A DNA stretch of 64,000 nt from Bedellia somnulentella (GCA_963576735.1 OY755172.1:6200001-6264000); one strand, 5' to 3'. Shown: positions 45,369 to 57,994, counted from the first letter of the stretch. Notes: a model not told the origin generated them from the sequence alone. Program-made: numbers and translations.

Positions 45369-46343
45369 AAGAAAGCGTCGGGAACAATAGTATCTGCTTA
45401 TATGAGAACAAATTTATTCCAGTCGAAATCAATCATTTAAAATAGCAACAGCGGCGCGGTGGCAGAAAAAAGTATGGCACCGCGATGTTAATGAACGTAG
45501 ACTTGTGGTAAAAGATTAATTAAAATCCTTGTCAAATATTATTTTATACAAAAGATAAAATTACCATCCCTAGGGAAATTATAAGGAGCTTATAATTTAT
45601 AGTTTCCGTCATCCAAAATACACAAACATTCATCATTATGTTAATACATGACCATTGTAGAATACATTGATAAATAATAAACCAATAATACGATACCATA
45701 CACGTGACGTATTAATAAATAAAATATTTCAAACTACACGTGGTTTTTAGTAAAATGAACATTAACCGTTCCATTTCACTGGACTGAAAAGAGAGGTTCT
45801 TTAATCAGGAGTATTCATCGTGAAAAGGTTTTTCTGAAAAACACGAAACTCAATTTGATGTAATCCAGATCGCAATTTAATGGAACCATAGAGATGCTAA
45901 AGCTGGTATATAAAAATTCAGGTATATTTTATTAATAAGAGATTTATAGTCGAGTGGGTTTTAAAAAAACCCTTTTTCGTAAAATACAATATTTATTTAG
46001 GTTAGTCTTATAATATCGTTGGCCTTTGTAACGAAAATACGTTATAATTGTATGCTACAATGTTTTGTTCTCATTAGAGATGGAAAAAATATTTAGAAAC
46101 TAACCGATATACGAATTTAATGTTTTTTTTTTGACATGAAGTAACCGATATACGGTATATATTAGGTCATTCAGGATTTGTTATTCAAACGAATACTTAA
46201 ATCTTTTGGGCTGAATACCTTTCAGCCGAAAAATTCTAATATATTTTTTTTAATTTATCATTTGTACATTAATATTTATGTCTAATAAAAATAGTGATTC
46301 GAGAACTATGAGTTGTGAAAATATGGATGAGGAAAGTTTAGAT

Positions 46344-46510
46344 AGGCGATAGGCCTGCCCCCTATCACGTGAGTACACTGTCTAAGCAAAACGTGGGTAC
46401 CTTCTCTGGACACTAAATGGCGCGGCCATGTGAGTTCAGAAGTATTGGTACCTCTGCCAACCCCTTCGGGGATAAACGGCGTGAACGTTTATGTTATGTT
46501 ATTATGTTAT
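46344..46510 (+). repeat. SINE-B, 5'-truncated insertion
   Basis: Starts at AGGCGATAGGCCTGCCCC; 12-bp duplication GAAAGTTTAGAT at 46332-46343 and 46511-46522 shows it inserted already truncated. Confidence 0.93.
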
Positions 46511-46522
46511 GAAAGTTTAGAT

Positions 46523-48050
46523 GGTTTTGCGAGTTGATGGACAACGAAGGTAAAGCGGCGAAAGAGATATAAAAAAAAGACTAATGTGGATAGTAATATT
46601 AGTAGAGGACTACCACGCAAGATTTAAAAGCAGAGTGATTACTTTCTTTCAAAGGCGGCAGTATGTGTAAGAGAAGAATAAACGTGCATGTATGAGAAGA
46701 GTAATGAATTAGAGCCAGAAGGTTTTGTCAGGTTGGTGTAGAGTGGCACTGATAGTCTCTGCAGGGGCGTATCTAGCCGTAAAAATAATTGTAGGCATAG
46801 GCACCTAAAAATTTCTTGGTAATAGTATTAGTATGAGCAATATTATAACTTGAATTAAAAAAAAATGATACTATCTAAAAAGGTATAAATAGTAAAAAGA
46901 TAAACATATTTAATAACTGCTTTCACAATGCCTACTTTTCGGTGTGGTTTTTCACTTCTGCGAGCAGCACTTTATAGTTTACAGACAGTTGTGTATGTAT
47001 ATATATCACCCAAATTTCGAGAATCAACCGTACCGATGAAACCCTCATTTCATGTTGCAATTTTGCCTATTCTAGTTACTGGCAAATATCTTGTAATAAT
47101 GGCTTGATTCATAATGAAAGCTACACTAAAATTAGGCTACATACAAATACATCAAAATTTTGAACCAAATTTCCAGTTAATGATAGTTCAAAATACTGTT
47201 GCCACGTAACCTCAGCCCGGGCAGTTTCCAGGTGTGGGCACATGTTTCCGCGAAATACACTTGATCTCTCGCCGAATATTCGGTATTCGGCTGAGAGCAT
47301 CGCCGATATAATTAGGTATCCGATATTTCGCCAAACCAATATACCTTGTATTTCTATGTAATTGTATTGTACTTCGGCTCACTCCACCACATCCACTGAA
47401 TATAACCAATTCATAAAATCATATGTTTAAAATAGCATATATATTATTTTATATTGGTGAAGATTTATTATTGGCACACGAATATTTATGTAGTAGTTCA
47501 TAAGTTATATTATGCTGTTAGTATTCTTAAAAAAAATAATAAAAAAAATAAAATAAAGAGATGTAAAGGGGTGTATGAGGTGACAAAAAGTTTGATGTTT
47601 TTCAAAGAAACATGAATCTAATTTATTTTATAGCCGCTGCAATCACTAAGCGACAGCAAACTGAAAAACATAATATGCATTTTGTAATGGATCGAAATTT
47701 ATTAATTTGCAAGCATTCTCGGTGAATAATGGTGGTTACAAATCGATCAGTTTGTACTGAAGCGAAAAGCACCACATTATGGCGTACAAATTCGTTCCTA
47801 AAAATATTTTTTTCTCACTTCTTTCCTTGTAAGTAATTTGTACGTCTGAGGGAATGTTTTAAGCAAAATCAATAATTATGTTCTGCTTTAATGCTAAGGG
47901 TTTACTTATATTTTTTTTATAAAACTTCTATGTCCCCGTCCCCCGTCCGCAATTATGCCTACACTTTTGTGCTAAGTTTTCATCTCATAACACGTGTGCT
48001 TATACTAGTAAAGTGAATGCTTAGGCCTTATGTCAAGTTACATTTTCGCA
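46523..48050. other. mostly unassigned; RTE scrap and palindromic GAATATTCGG block
   Basis: 47255-47345 contains CCGAATATTCGGTATTCGGC and related CCGATAT motifs, with similar ACCGATATACGGTATAT at 46143-46160. Such sequence recalls worn DNA-transposon ends, but no boundaries were found. Confidence 0.4.
46675..46765 (+). repeat. RTE-like LINE 3' relic
   Basis: GCATGTATGAGAAGAGTAATG to GATAGTCTCTGC. Confidence 0.5.
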
Positions 48051-48262
48051 GCTGTGTAGTGTCGGCTTAGAATAGCACTACCCCATTTCTTCCGGTGGGT
48101 GTACGTAACGATTTTTGGGCGATGCGGTTGGAGACCCATCACCAACAACCTTTATTCTACCATCTTTTCCCCACTCAACTTCCAAAAGTGGCTGAGGAAT
48201 TTCCAATTTCTCGGCTCTGGCTACCCCTTTTAGGGATTTATAGCCATGAGTATATGTATGTA
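48051..48262 (+). repeat. SINE-A with ~40-bp internal deletion
   Basis: Jumps from GGTGTACGTAA to CGATTTTTGGGCG; ATTTTCG repeats at 48042-48048 and 48262-48268. Confidence 0.9.
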
Positions 48263-48672
48263 TTTTCGGATACTCTTAAATATACCATGTGAAAAATTTA
48301 TAGAGAGTGATCATTATGACCACAAATCGATAGTTTCAACTACAAATGGGACACAAATTTCATACGAGTCAACACGACGCTATCCAATATTTCTGCATAC
48401 AATCAGCAAGTGTCAAAGAGGAGTCCGTGAGCCAATTGCAGTCCGCCACTTGTATTCATTTGCTGAACCAAAGCGAACCGCCATTACGTCAAAACAAAAC
48501 TGCTTCACGTGCCACTATCGCGCTTCAGCTCCACTCTGTGACATCCGATGCTTTCCCGGTCACCGTCCATTTTTATGATAATTAGTTCCATTACATTTGT
48601 TTTGAAACACTACAGAGAGGGTAGTTCGTTGTTTCTGTTGTGTTTTTGATGTCCTGTTTATTTAATAGATCT

Positions 48673-48817
48673 TAAACTCAAACATATCTCCAAAGGGGTT
48701 GGCAGAGGTACTAATACTTCTGAACATTACGTGACATCATCACTTGATATTCAGAGTACCCACGTTTTGCTTGGACAGTGTACTCAAGTGACATGGGGCG
48801 GGCCTATCGCCGTTTGG
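48673..48817 (-). repeat. SINE-B 3' part
   Basis: AAACTCAAACATATCTCC to GGCCTATCGCCGTTTGG. Confidence 0.85.
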
Positions 48818-49314
48818 TATTTAATAGATGTAATTATATATTTATTTATTTGGCATTGCATCATGCTTCAACTACTTAGCCTATAAAGGTGAAATTGTAT
48901 ACCTATGAAGATACCGTGTATAAAAAATTGGAGTTAATACTCGTATCCTTACTTCATTCTTAATTTTTGCAATGAAACTATTTCATAGAAAAACTGCTCC
49001 AAGCGAAAATCAGACAGTTAGTTAAATTTACAAAGGCGTTAGAAGTGCGCATAACGTGTACTTTTTAAACAGAATAATTCATGTTCCAAACAGCAAAGGG
49101 AGGTATATTTAGCTGAAGCTGGCGTGGTGTTTACCGCTGAAGCAGGTGTCAACAAGTTTACCGCAGTGTCCAGGTTTCAGCTGAAATTACAAGTTCGCAG
49201 GTAACCGCATCCCTGAAATAGCAATCTCATCTCATTAAACTTTGCTACTTGAATTGTAAATCTGTGTAGCCTTCATATTGTATAAATAGCACAATAAGGA
49301 TTTATCATTCTATT

Positions 49315-49468
49315 TAAACAAGTATTTTTAAGAGCTAAATGGTATATATGAAAGATCGCTTTTAGCGATAAGACCGCCAATTGTACCTCACTGTAAACTG
49401 TATGATAATTTCTTTTGTAAATTTGTGTTTGATGTGCAATAAAGAGTTATTTTATTCTATTCTATATG
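49315..49468 (+). repeat. LINE 3' end
   Basis: GATCGCTTTTAGCGATAAG and TGTGCAATAAAGAGTTATTT followed by a (TTCTA)n tail: a 3' UTR with polyadenylation signal typical of a lepidopteran LINE. Confidence 0.6.
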
Positions 49469-49676
49469 AATACTGCGATTCCTCAATTGTATAAAGTATC
49501 TATATAATTAAAATATATTGTGAATAGAGAACGGACACGCGGAGCGTTTCGATTAAAATGGTAGAAAAAGTACAATGAAAGAGTCCAGAGTAAGAAGAAT
49601 AAAAAATCATCTATAAAGATATTCACAATTGTGATAGGAGCGAAGAAATTTCACATCGTGTAAATTGGTGATCTAT

Positions 49677-50332
49677 AATAATAATAGCCCATGCCTACCA
49701 CAACAAAAAATAAGACGCGGTATTAAGTAAAAAAATATATAATAAAAATATATATTTCTATTCGATATTCATTTAGATCTTCCTCATATCTCCGTCCACC
49801 ATATATCTCTTCATTCTGAACTAACTTCCAGGATCAACATTAATGTTCCAGCCAGGACGCAAAGAAGGCATGCACCACTGGCAGTTCCTCGATTCAAAAC
49901 TAACTACCGTAAAAATTCTTTCATCGTTAGGGCATCCAAAATTATTAACGATAATAATATAGATATTTTTGATAGCACGGTGACATCTATAAAGTCAAGT
50001 TTGACCTGGCAGTACTTTGACGACAACCAGTAGCGGGCACCTTGTTACTGTTTAAATATTGTTTTGTAATGTAATACATTTATATTTAATTTAAATGAAA
50101 AAAAAGTTCTCTGCAGTATAATCATATTGATTATTACAAAGTAAACATAACCTGTTTTTTCCTTAGGCTAGCAAGATATTATATGTGAAGATTTGTAAAG
50201 AGATATATGGTGGACGGAGATATGAGGAAGATCTAAATGAATATCGAATAGAAATATATATTTTTATTATATTTTTTTTTACTTAATACCGCGTCTTATT
50301 TTTCGTTGTGGTAGGCATGGGCTATTATTATT
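49677..50332. mobile_element. fold-back unit with 135-bp arms enclosing a LINE C-terminus
   Basis: Arms 49677-49811 and 50198-50332 are equal in length and differ at only a few positions. They begin AATAATAATAGCCCATGCC. The 386-bp centre is single copy. An open frame starting in the left arm continues through the centre to a stop at 50031. The unit is followed on the right by a LINE-like 3' end (CTGTAAATCTTCC then AATAAAATAAAATAA), which recurs at 27550. It is either a foldback/MITE element that captured LINE sequence or a LINE insertion with an inverted partial copy. Confidence 0.7.
49761..50033 (+). pseudogene. LINE ORF C-terminal fragment
   Basis: Ninety codons open to a TAG stop, with motifs DLPHISVHH, AVPRFKTNYRKNSF, ASKIINDNN and SLTWQYFDD. 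The pattern 'PRxxTNYxKxSFxxRxxKxxN' is common at the C-termini of jockey-superfamily ORF2 proteins, whose last domain follows the RT. No RT motif is present, so this is only the tail. The first ~17 codons lie in the left arm of the inverted repeat and are present again, reversed, in the right arm. Confidence 0.55.
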
Positions 50333-50425
50333 GTAAATGGCTAAAAGATAATTCATTAAGTTTGTATCAAAAAGTTTTAATGCTGTAAATCTTCCGAATA
50401 AAATAAAATAAATAATAAATTAATT
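50333..50425 (+). repeat. LINE 3' end after the fold-back unit
   Basis: GCTGTAAATCTTCCGAATAAAATAAAATAA, the same terminus as at 27550. Confidence 0.55.
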
Positions 50426-51698
50426 AATTATGTTCGTGCCTTACGTCACAACACTTAGCAATCTTAGTCAATTAATTTAATGAATTTGTGATTATTTACT
50501 TGTTGCTAACAGCGCTGTATTTAACACCACTAAATATGTAACCAAAAAAATTAATATAATTAATCTATCACAAAACCCTATTCTTAAAACACTGCACTTT
50601 TTTGTGATTCAGCTAGCACCAAATTACAGCTATAACATTACAGAGTTAATTAATATACGGAAGCGGAAAAACCACACTGGAATATATCCCGCCTATTATT
50701 ATGTGTTCCCAATATCAGAGTAGGAAAAACATGATCTAGGGTTAATTACTAGATACGCTACAAGAAAAAGCAAAATAACATATAGTGAGTTACGGATAAA
50801 ACTAATAAATTATATTAGTATCGATAAACAACAGAAATAACAAATATACCATTTCCTTCCCTCATAAATGCCTTTTGTTTTTTAATATAATTTGCGGCAT
50901 TCTTTACAAAACATACAAGAATAGTACAAAAATAAATACCAGGCTAACAGCTATATCTCGTAGGTTCCATATAAATTATTTACGCGTAAAACTTTTACAC
51001 TTTTTGACTTCACCGCTACCTATACGCCTGACATCCAGCAGAAGAAAACTAAATCAAGTATGGACTTGTATTGCGCAAATAAACAAAAAGGGAGTAAATC
51101 TACCTAGATTTATATTACCTAGTAGGTCGCATCTCTAGTACTGCTTTTCTAACTCATTTAAATAAAGCATGACCAACGAACCAAGTTTACAAAGAAAACA
51201 AGCTTTTCCACGATGTTCCGGGTTTTTAAAGCAGTGTAGAGTTTCAGGTGAATTAGGTAGCACTGTTCAAATATTCAAGCTTATTTCATTAAGACTCCAT
51301 TCATTTGCTCGCAAGGGAACGTAAAAGTTGTTGGGCAAATAATTATTTTAAATAATTTATTCACGGAAGCTTTAGTCTAAGAAATCTTAGGTCTGAAGAA
51401 ATTTAGTATTCTGACCCAATTTCGTGAGTAGTTGCGTGATACTGTGTAAAATCTTTACAAGGAAAACCACTCAGTTAGATTATATTGATTATGAATCGAA
51501 TGAAGATAACTTTTTAATGCTATTATTAATGAAAAAAACGACTTTAATGGAAATAAAGGTTTACAAATCGAATACTCTCTATGTTAAAAACTCCAATGTA
51601 AGAGTATTGCAATTTCTTAAGCAATTAATGATTTATATTCACTGCATGCATAATTGTATTCAGATAAGGAAAGTCTCATTTATAGTTTAGTTATAAAT
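50426..51698. other. no gene seen
   Basis: AT-rich single-copy DNA. Frames of 87-88 codons at 50875 and 51424 have Lys/Asn/Ile-rich composition expected by chance. Confidence 0.55.
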
Positions 51699-52009
51699 GG
51701 ATAAGGATTTTCCAATTCTAAAGCTTTCGTTACCACTCTTTAAGGTTTATAGCCGTGAGTATAGGAGTAGAAATTGAGGAGAGGTGATAAATCCCAAAAA
51801 GGGGCAGCCAGAGCTACAGAGTAGGAAAATGCTCAGCCACATTTGGAAGTTGATAAGGGACAAAATGTTAGATATATATTATCGTTGGTGATGGGTCTCC
51901 AACCGCATCGCCCAAAAATCCCTCAAAAGCCCCAATACCGGTAGTCGCCTCTTACGTACACCCACCGGAAGAAATGGGGTAGTGCTATTCTAAGCCGACA
52001 CTACACAGC
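51699..52009. repeat. SINE-A, plus 3' fragment followed by a minus copy
   Basis: 51699-51767 is a worn plus 3' end; 51788-52009 is a near-complete minus copy ending GACACTACACAGC. The join is near 51775. Confidence 0.8.
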
Positions 52010-52073
52010 AAAATATTTATGAAGAATGAATCAATATTAATTTAAACATGTTCTTAGCAATGTCAGTATGAAT

Positions 52074-52274
52074 TACTAGTAGTCCGCCCCGGCTTCGCAC
52101 GGATGGTGTTAAATATTTTCACTTTTAACCCCCTACAGTATTTAGCGTGATGTTATATATCCTATGTCCTTTTTCTGGTTCTAAGCTACCTCTCCAACAA
52201 TTTTCAGCCAGATCGGTTCATCTGTTCTCGAGTTATAAATAGTGTAACTGACACGACTTTCTTTTATATATATT
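52074..52274 (+). repeat. interspersed repeat (GGCTTCGCAC family), copy 2
   Basis: ACTAGTAGTCCGCCCCGGC to CTTTCTTTTATATATATT; slightly longer between TTAGCGTGATG and CCTTTTTC than copy 1. Confidence 0.7.
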
Positions 52275-52289
52275 ATGTGGTTGTTGTGC

Positions 52290-52635
52290 CTCACTTGACA
52301 TAGATAGGTATAGTGTGTCCCGGACTTTTTTGTAGATATTTATAAGACCTACAATTAATTTGAACATTTTATGGTTCTATCTTTTGTAGTTTAGGCAGCG
52401 TACGCAAAATAAGTAACATCTTTGGTTGATTTCTTTTCAGTTTGTGTCCAAAAAATCCAAATATCTTACGGAACCCGATTTTTTTAAAAATAAAATATAG
52501 TCTATGTTACTCGTGAATAATGTAGCTTCCGAATGGTGAAAGAATTTTAAAAATCGGTCAAGTAGTTTATGAGCCCATTCATTACAACCAAACAAACAAA
52601 GTTTTCCTCTTTTTAATATTAGTGTAGAAGTGTAG
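52290..52635 (+). repeat. interspersed repeat with AATCGGTCAAGTAG end
   Basis: TGTGTCCCGGACTTTTTTG ... GTTTTCCTCTTTTTAATATT. Non-coding relic of a dispersed family. Confidence 0.5.
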
Positions 52636-52862
52636 ATAAATGTTTTTGATTGTTATGAGTTGCGATACATAAAGTTATGATTAAAAAGTGTAGTGAAAAA
52701 ATGATAAACACTGATTACTAGGAACACAAATCAGTTATTTGAAACAAGAAAAGAATTAAAAGTTTTGTGTGAGCCAATATGAACCCGCGGGACCCGTGGC
52801 TTGAAGTTAATATTGAATATATTGTTTAGTTTTTGAGCTGCCAGTTAACTATTATTCATTAT

Positions 52863-52987
52863 TGCCATCTTTTCCCCACTCAACTAAAAAATAAATAAAT
52901 AAACTTCTTAAAGTAGCTGAGGAATTTGTCATTCCAAAATCTGGTTACCCCGTTTAGGGATTTATAGCCGTGAGTACATATGTATGT
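52863..52987 (+). repeat. SINE-A 3' part with (AAAT)n insertion
   Basis: CCATCTTTTCCCCACTCAAC, then a (TAAA)n run, then GTAGCTGAGGAATTTG to the tail. Confidence 0.8.
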
Positions 52988-54545
52988 TAAGAAAAAGCCC
53001 CATTCTCAATCATGTTCCTAGAAAAATTATACAAAAGTACTTTTGTGTTAGCCAACTACTTTTAAATGCAATAACAAAAGAAAAATCTTAGACGCTACCG
53101 AGTTGGGAGACGCATCTCAAAGAGAAGCTGTTCATGATTAATGTCATTTTAATGGTTCAAAGATATCAGACTTGTATTTTTATAATCCATCAAAACAAAG
53201 TTTTGTCACAAATGTGTACTTCTTTCCGAACTTCTTAACAAAGGAATTTAATTGATTGAAAAACAAAATATGAATCATATTTTTATCCGTATGTAACGAA
53301 AAGGATTTTTTCCCAGCCTTTACCGGTATGTTCGTGTGATATATTTATAAATGTAAGTACTACATTTTCATACAAAATTATTTAAGAAATTTTGTAACCC
53401 ACCCACCTATATGCAAGGTGAATAAAATATACTCAATTTCCCTACCAAAGAAAGCTTCCAAAGTGAGCAAAGTGTGTAAGTATTACGATACGATTTTCGA
53501 GACCCTCTCGCTAATACTGCCTCCTTAGTAAGTGAAGCCCGACTACGGCCTAATCTCAAATTAGCCTTTTGATCTTCAAAGACATCGGATCTTTATCAAC
53601 TTAACAGGACACTCCGGACAAATTGCTGTGATCTAAATATGGATGTTCATATAATACGTGAGTACCAAGCGTTTGTTGTATATTCCTCAGGGCCCATGAA
53701 GCAAACGCACATACCTTACATCGCTGAAAGGGCGGTAGGGGTTCTAATACTTTTCTCTTATTTAACAGGAATTGTGTTTCCATGTAACCATCGTCATTAT
53801 ATAAGTCTCCACTATCCTCTGTGTACCTCTTAAGCCATAGTCTACCAAGGTGGCCTAAAGCGTATTAAAAGACAATGTACACTATTAAACAGTATCAGAT
53901 CAACTTATCAAAACTTTTCAATTTTTAAAGAAGACTTCCGACATAATCTAGATACATTGTTTTGTTTAAGTTATATTTTAAGTATGCCTTTTTATATTGA
54001 ACAACGCCCTTTTCCAGAAAAAAGGTTCAGTTTTATATTTTCCCCAATTTGCTGTCAAAAATGAAGATTTACTCAAAACTGCATTGCATCGAACTAATAT
54101 CCAGGCTGAATTTATGAGGGTTCACAGATATGATTCAGAGGGCAAGTGCCTTCAACTTAGTGAAATTTATGTTCATTCTATATGAGCTATTGGTTTTGAG
54201 TATTGGAAGGAAATGCAAACAAATAGATGAATACGTCCACTCTATAAAATATAATTCTTTGCCTTAATGTCTACCAAAACTTATCATTTTTAAGTCATAC
54301 TAATTGCGGTTTTGGTTATCTTTTTTCATAAACTAGACGCCACAAAATTATTTCATTGGATAAATATTCATCAGGATATGGTGGAAAAAATACGTACTAA
54401 ATATAACGTTAAATTAACTTTAATTCACTTTATCACTTGATTTGCAGCCAAAACTAAAATATCAAATAAAACTATTCAAAATTAAATTATTCATAGTGAT
54501 TTTTGGAATTCGCTTTGTGATAAGATTTTGAAATAAAGGATTATT
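52988..54545. other. no gene seen
   Basis: 53400-53830 is less AT-rich and non-repetitive, without splice-bounded frames. Confidence 0.5.
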
Positions 54546-54663
54546 GGTCTCTCCAGAGGCATTGCCCAAAATACACTTTAAAGCCCCAATACTCTTAGTC
54601 GTCTCGCACTATTTTCCACGGGAGGAGTTGGGCTAGTTATATTCTTAGCCGACACGACACAGC
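54546..54663 (-). repeat. SINE-A 5' half
   Basis: GGTCTCTCCAGAGGCATTGCCC to GCCGACACGACACAGC. Confidence 0.75.
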
Positions 54664-54734
54664 TAAAATAAAGGTTATTAAATACCAGATAGATAAAATT
54701 ATAAAAAGAGCGGAGGTAAGAACGGAATAAAATA

Positions 54735-54822
54735 CAAGATGTATGAGTTAGTTGTTGAAGATGAGAGAAATTTTGTAAGGTTTGTCAGAAACGTGCCAAG
54801 TTGTGGTGAAGAGTCTTAACTA
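54735..54822 (+). repeat. RTE-like LINE scrap
   Basis: CAAGATGTATGAGTTAGTTG ... TGCCAAGTTGTGGTGAAGAG. Confidence 0.4.
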
Positions 54823-55217
54823 GTAGTTTTACCACAATGAATTGGTTATGTGAGCGTAAAAAATAACTCTGCAATCATAAAAATACTTGCCTGCTAGTTT
54901 GATCTGGTTTTAATACGAGAAACGGCACAGGCACCACGAACTCGTTACGAGAAGCTTTCATCTCAGATAGAAAGAATTTTAAAAGCTTATTTTAAGTGTT
55001 TCCTGCAACCTTTCCTTGCAAGTATTAGAATCTTTGAGGGTACAATGGGTTTAGTAGAGTATTGATACTTTGAAGGACTTGATCTAGCATATATATTCAT
55101 ATCTATTCTATCTTGTAAAATTAATGTTTTTGAAAGGTAGAATCCCATAGTTAAAGCTATCTTGAAGGGTTGAAGATTAGAAAATGGGTGCGATTGCTTT
55201 TGGGCTTGAAAAATAGG

Positions 55218-55440
55218 TATATATGTCGCAGGAAAATCGTCAAACTCGTTAACTTATAAGTTTCCTAGGAAACTTGTAAGTTGACGGAAATCCGTCAAAC
55301 AGCATGCGAATTTACATCTTACCTGATAGGTTTTAGGAAACTTGTAAAATAACGAACTCACCTCAGGAAAATTGTAAGTGGGGATCATTTTTGACAAGTT
55401 TCCTAGTTTTGAATTTATAATTTGGGAAATTTGTAAACCT
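55218..55440 (+). repeat. left terminal inverted repeat
   Basis: Left arm of the 1.67-kb element; the outer ~150 bp match the right arm nearly base for base, the inner part is more diverged. Confidence 0.8.
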
Positions 55441-55870
55441 CCTAATGGCTGCTAGTGAAATTGTTAATAGAACCAGTTACTTATGATGATTGGTTAAGAA
55501 GTGAGTTGAGTAAAGAAAACAGCATGAATTTAAAGTAATGACAATGTTTTGATATTTTCAAATATAAATGAGGAACTGGACTAAGAAGGCTTTCCTGGCC
55601 GTTAGTCTTACGTAATAATAAACGATAACTACGAATAATTTATTACGATGACGGATTTTTACACTAGTTTCCATTCGTCAATCAACCAACCTACTGACGT
55701 GCTTTTCATACACTCACATCACAGTAGCGAATTACTACAAAAATCAAAAGGTGGCGCTGGATATGCAGCCACTTCACCTAATAATCACTTAATGATTGTT
55801 TGGTTTCCTTTTAGGACAACCGCGGGATAAGATATTATGAAAACAGTAAATTTGTAAGAGTTTAAAATCT

Positions 55871-56124
55871 AAAAAGCGGTGTAGTGTCGGCTTAGAATAG
55901 CACTACCCCATTTCTTCCGGTGGGTGTACGTAAGAGGCGACTAACGGACTTGGGGCTTTTTAATGGATTTTTGGGCGATGCGGTTGGAGACCCATCACCA
56001 ACAACCTTTATTCTACCGTCTTTTCCCCACTCAACTTCAAAAAGTGGCTGAGGAATTTCTAATTTCTCAGCTCTGGCTACCCCTTTTAGGGATTTATAGC
56101 CGTGAGTATATGTATGTATGTATG
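55871..56124 (+). repeat. SINE-A, full length, nested in the 1.67-kb TIR element
   Basis: TTTAAAATCT at 55861-55870 and 56125-56134. Confidence 0.92.
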
Positions 56125-56139
56125 TTTAAAATCTTATAA

Positions 56140-56335
56140 GCATCGGTTAAGAATAGCACTAACATATTTCTGGCGGTAACCTATAACAAAGGATGTCATT
56201 GGAGGCGATGCGGTTGGAGACCTATCGCCAATAATGTTTAACTTCCAAAAGTAGCTAAGTAATTTCTCTTTCCGACGGCCAGGCTACCCACCCTTCCTAG
56301 GGATTTATTGCCGCAAGTAAAGGTATGTATGTATC
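56140..56335 (+). repeat. SINE-A, degenerate, nested in the TIR element
   Basis: Older copy: GGCGATGCGGTTGGAGACC and GGGATTTATTGCCGCAAGT are visible. Confidence 0.7.
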
Positions 56336-56649
56336 GGTATAAAAACGCTCTTTGAAAAAAAGATCTAGAAGGTATTCATACTATAAAACAATAAAGTATC
56401 ACGGTGTATACTCAAACAATTTATATTTAATAAATACTCTTACAACTTTTGATTTTATGTCAGTAACAGCAAATAATAGCAAATGAATAGATTAGCATTA
56501 GTAAAGCAAGGAAAATATTAGTTAGTTTCGATTGTCGAGTTGACAAGACGCGCGAATGCGTCACGTCACGTGACCGCCGCCAGCCAATCCGCATTCACTA
56601 ACATCCCTCTCTCCGCGCCGTCAGCGCTGCATTGACAACTTTCCTAGCG

Positions 56650-56882
56650 GGATTCAGGAAACTTGTAAAGTTCCTAAAATTCAGAATTTAAAACTCGACA
56701 ACTTGTCAAAAATGATCTCCACTTACAAATTTCCTGAGGTGAGTTCGTTATTTTACAAGTTTCCTAAAACCTTTTAGGTAAGATGTAAATTCCTTTGCTG
56801 TTTGACGGATTTCCGTCAACTTACAAGTTTCCTAGGAAACTTATAAGTTAACGAGTTTGACGATTTTCCTGCGACATATATA
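56650..56882 (-). repeat. right terminal inverted repeat
   Basis: Right arm of the 1.67-kb element, an inverted copy of 55218-55440. Confidence 0.8.
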
Positions 56883-57011
56883 TAATATAGATATAAATTT
56901 TGGGCTTAATGCTGTAAGTGGATATAATTTTGAGAGCATCAATTTAAAATTTCTTTATGATCTATAAGATTTTGTGCATTTGTACTGTTTCGACCGATTG
57001 CAAACCTTAGA

Positions 57012-57260
57012 AACATACATACATACATATACTCACGGCTATAAATCCCTTAACGGGGTAGCCAGAGCTTTGGAATGATAAATTCCTCAGCCACTTTTGA
57101 AAGTTGATTGGGGAAAAGATGATAATAATAAACGTTTTTGGTGACGGGTCTCCAACCACATCGCCCAAAAATCACTTAAAAAGCCCCTATACCCTTAGTC
57201 GCCTCTTACGATCACCCACGGGTAGAAATGGGGTAGTGTTATTCTAAGCCGACACTACAC
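57012..57260 (-). repeat. SINE-A, full length
   Basis: From (ATAC)n and ACTCACGGCTATAAATCCC to GACACTACACG. Confidence 0.93.
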
Positions 57261-57994
57261 GACACCTTCTATTCTATATTTCAAGAATCAATTCAGTGCC
57301 AATAAAAATGTTTGTGGTAATACATGGAATCACCAGACCACTAAGGTCATACCAAGAACAATGAACTTTCTGAGACACATGCTATCGAATTAGAATAAGA
57401 TTTTGCTTAAAGGCATAGTTTGCTAACAAAATCTTACCAAATAAGTCGCCTAAGGCTTGAAAACTGAAACCTGAACAAATTTCTTACAGAAAATAGTTCA
57501 CACTTGACAGTAGTGATGAGGCAGGTCTCCCGGGAGCCCCACACATGTGAACCTGGGGACACATTAAGTTGACACAACACATGGATGTAATCAAAGGAAA
57601 ACGAAAAGCGTCGGCGCTCAAATAACTACACTCCATTTACTATTGCAGCATTCGCCGTTCTCATTTCCTACTGCATTTTATAATATTGTAGCCGCGCCGC
57701 AACATTGCTTGGCAAAAAAAAGGAAACTAGAAGCGAAATGTAATTGAATATGAAATGGTTTTTGTGGGAAAATGCATTCAATAAAAATGTGTTTACATTA
57801 AACTCTGCGTTATTATTTCTTTTAAATAAACATTGGGATCAAAGTGTTTTTATAGTTTTGCGTGATGTTATTAAGCATACGTTTCGTTTTTTAAACAAAC
57901 CGTTATTACTTCAATAAGCGAAGATTTTTTATTCCATATATATAACTAGTGCGTGTTCATTGATAAACGAAATGTATATCATATATTTTATTAA

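Larger units (their letters stand above)
55218..56882. mobile_element. 1.67-kb inverted-repeat element of unknown superfamily
   Basis: Ends TATATATGTCGCAGG / CCTGCGACATATATA face each other, and the similarity extends about 220 bp inwards (55218-55440 against about 56650-56882) with scattered mismatches. Each arm carries the palindrome AAGTTTCCTAGGAAACTT and the hairpin GACGGAAATCCGTC, plus further (A)GGAAACTTGTAA variants. The centre holds about 430 bp without a recognisable transposase, two SINE-A copies, and a GC-rich stretch (56545-56630) with CACGTCACGTGACC and CCAAT. Flanks are too AT-rich to read a target duplication. Interpretation: a non-autonomous TIR transposon. Confidence 0.8.

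Noticed and set aside
46765..47970. Possible hAT element starting CAGGGGCGTATCTAG
   Set aside because: No matching inverted end or 8-bp duplication was found on the right.
48246..48585. Overlapping plus frames of 79 and 110 codons
   Set aside because: Start inside the SINE-A tail, no domain, no splice support; composition only slightly GC-richer than surroundings.
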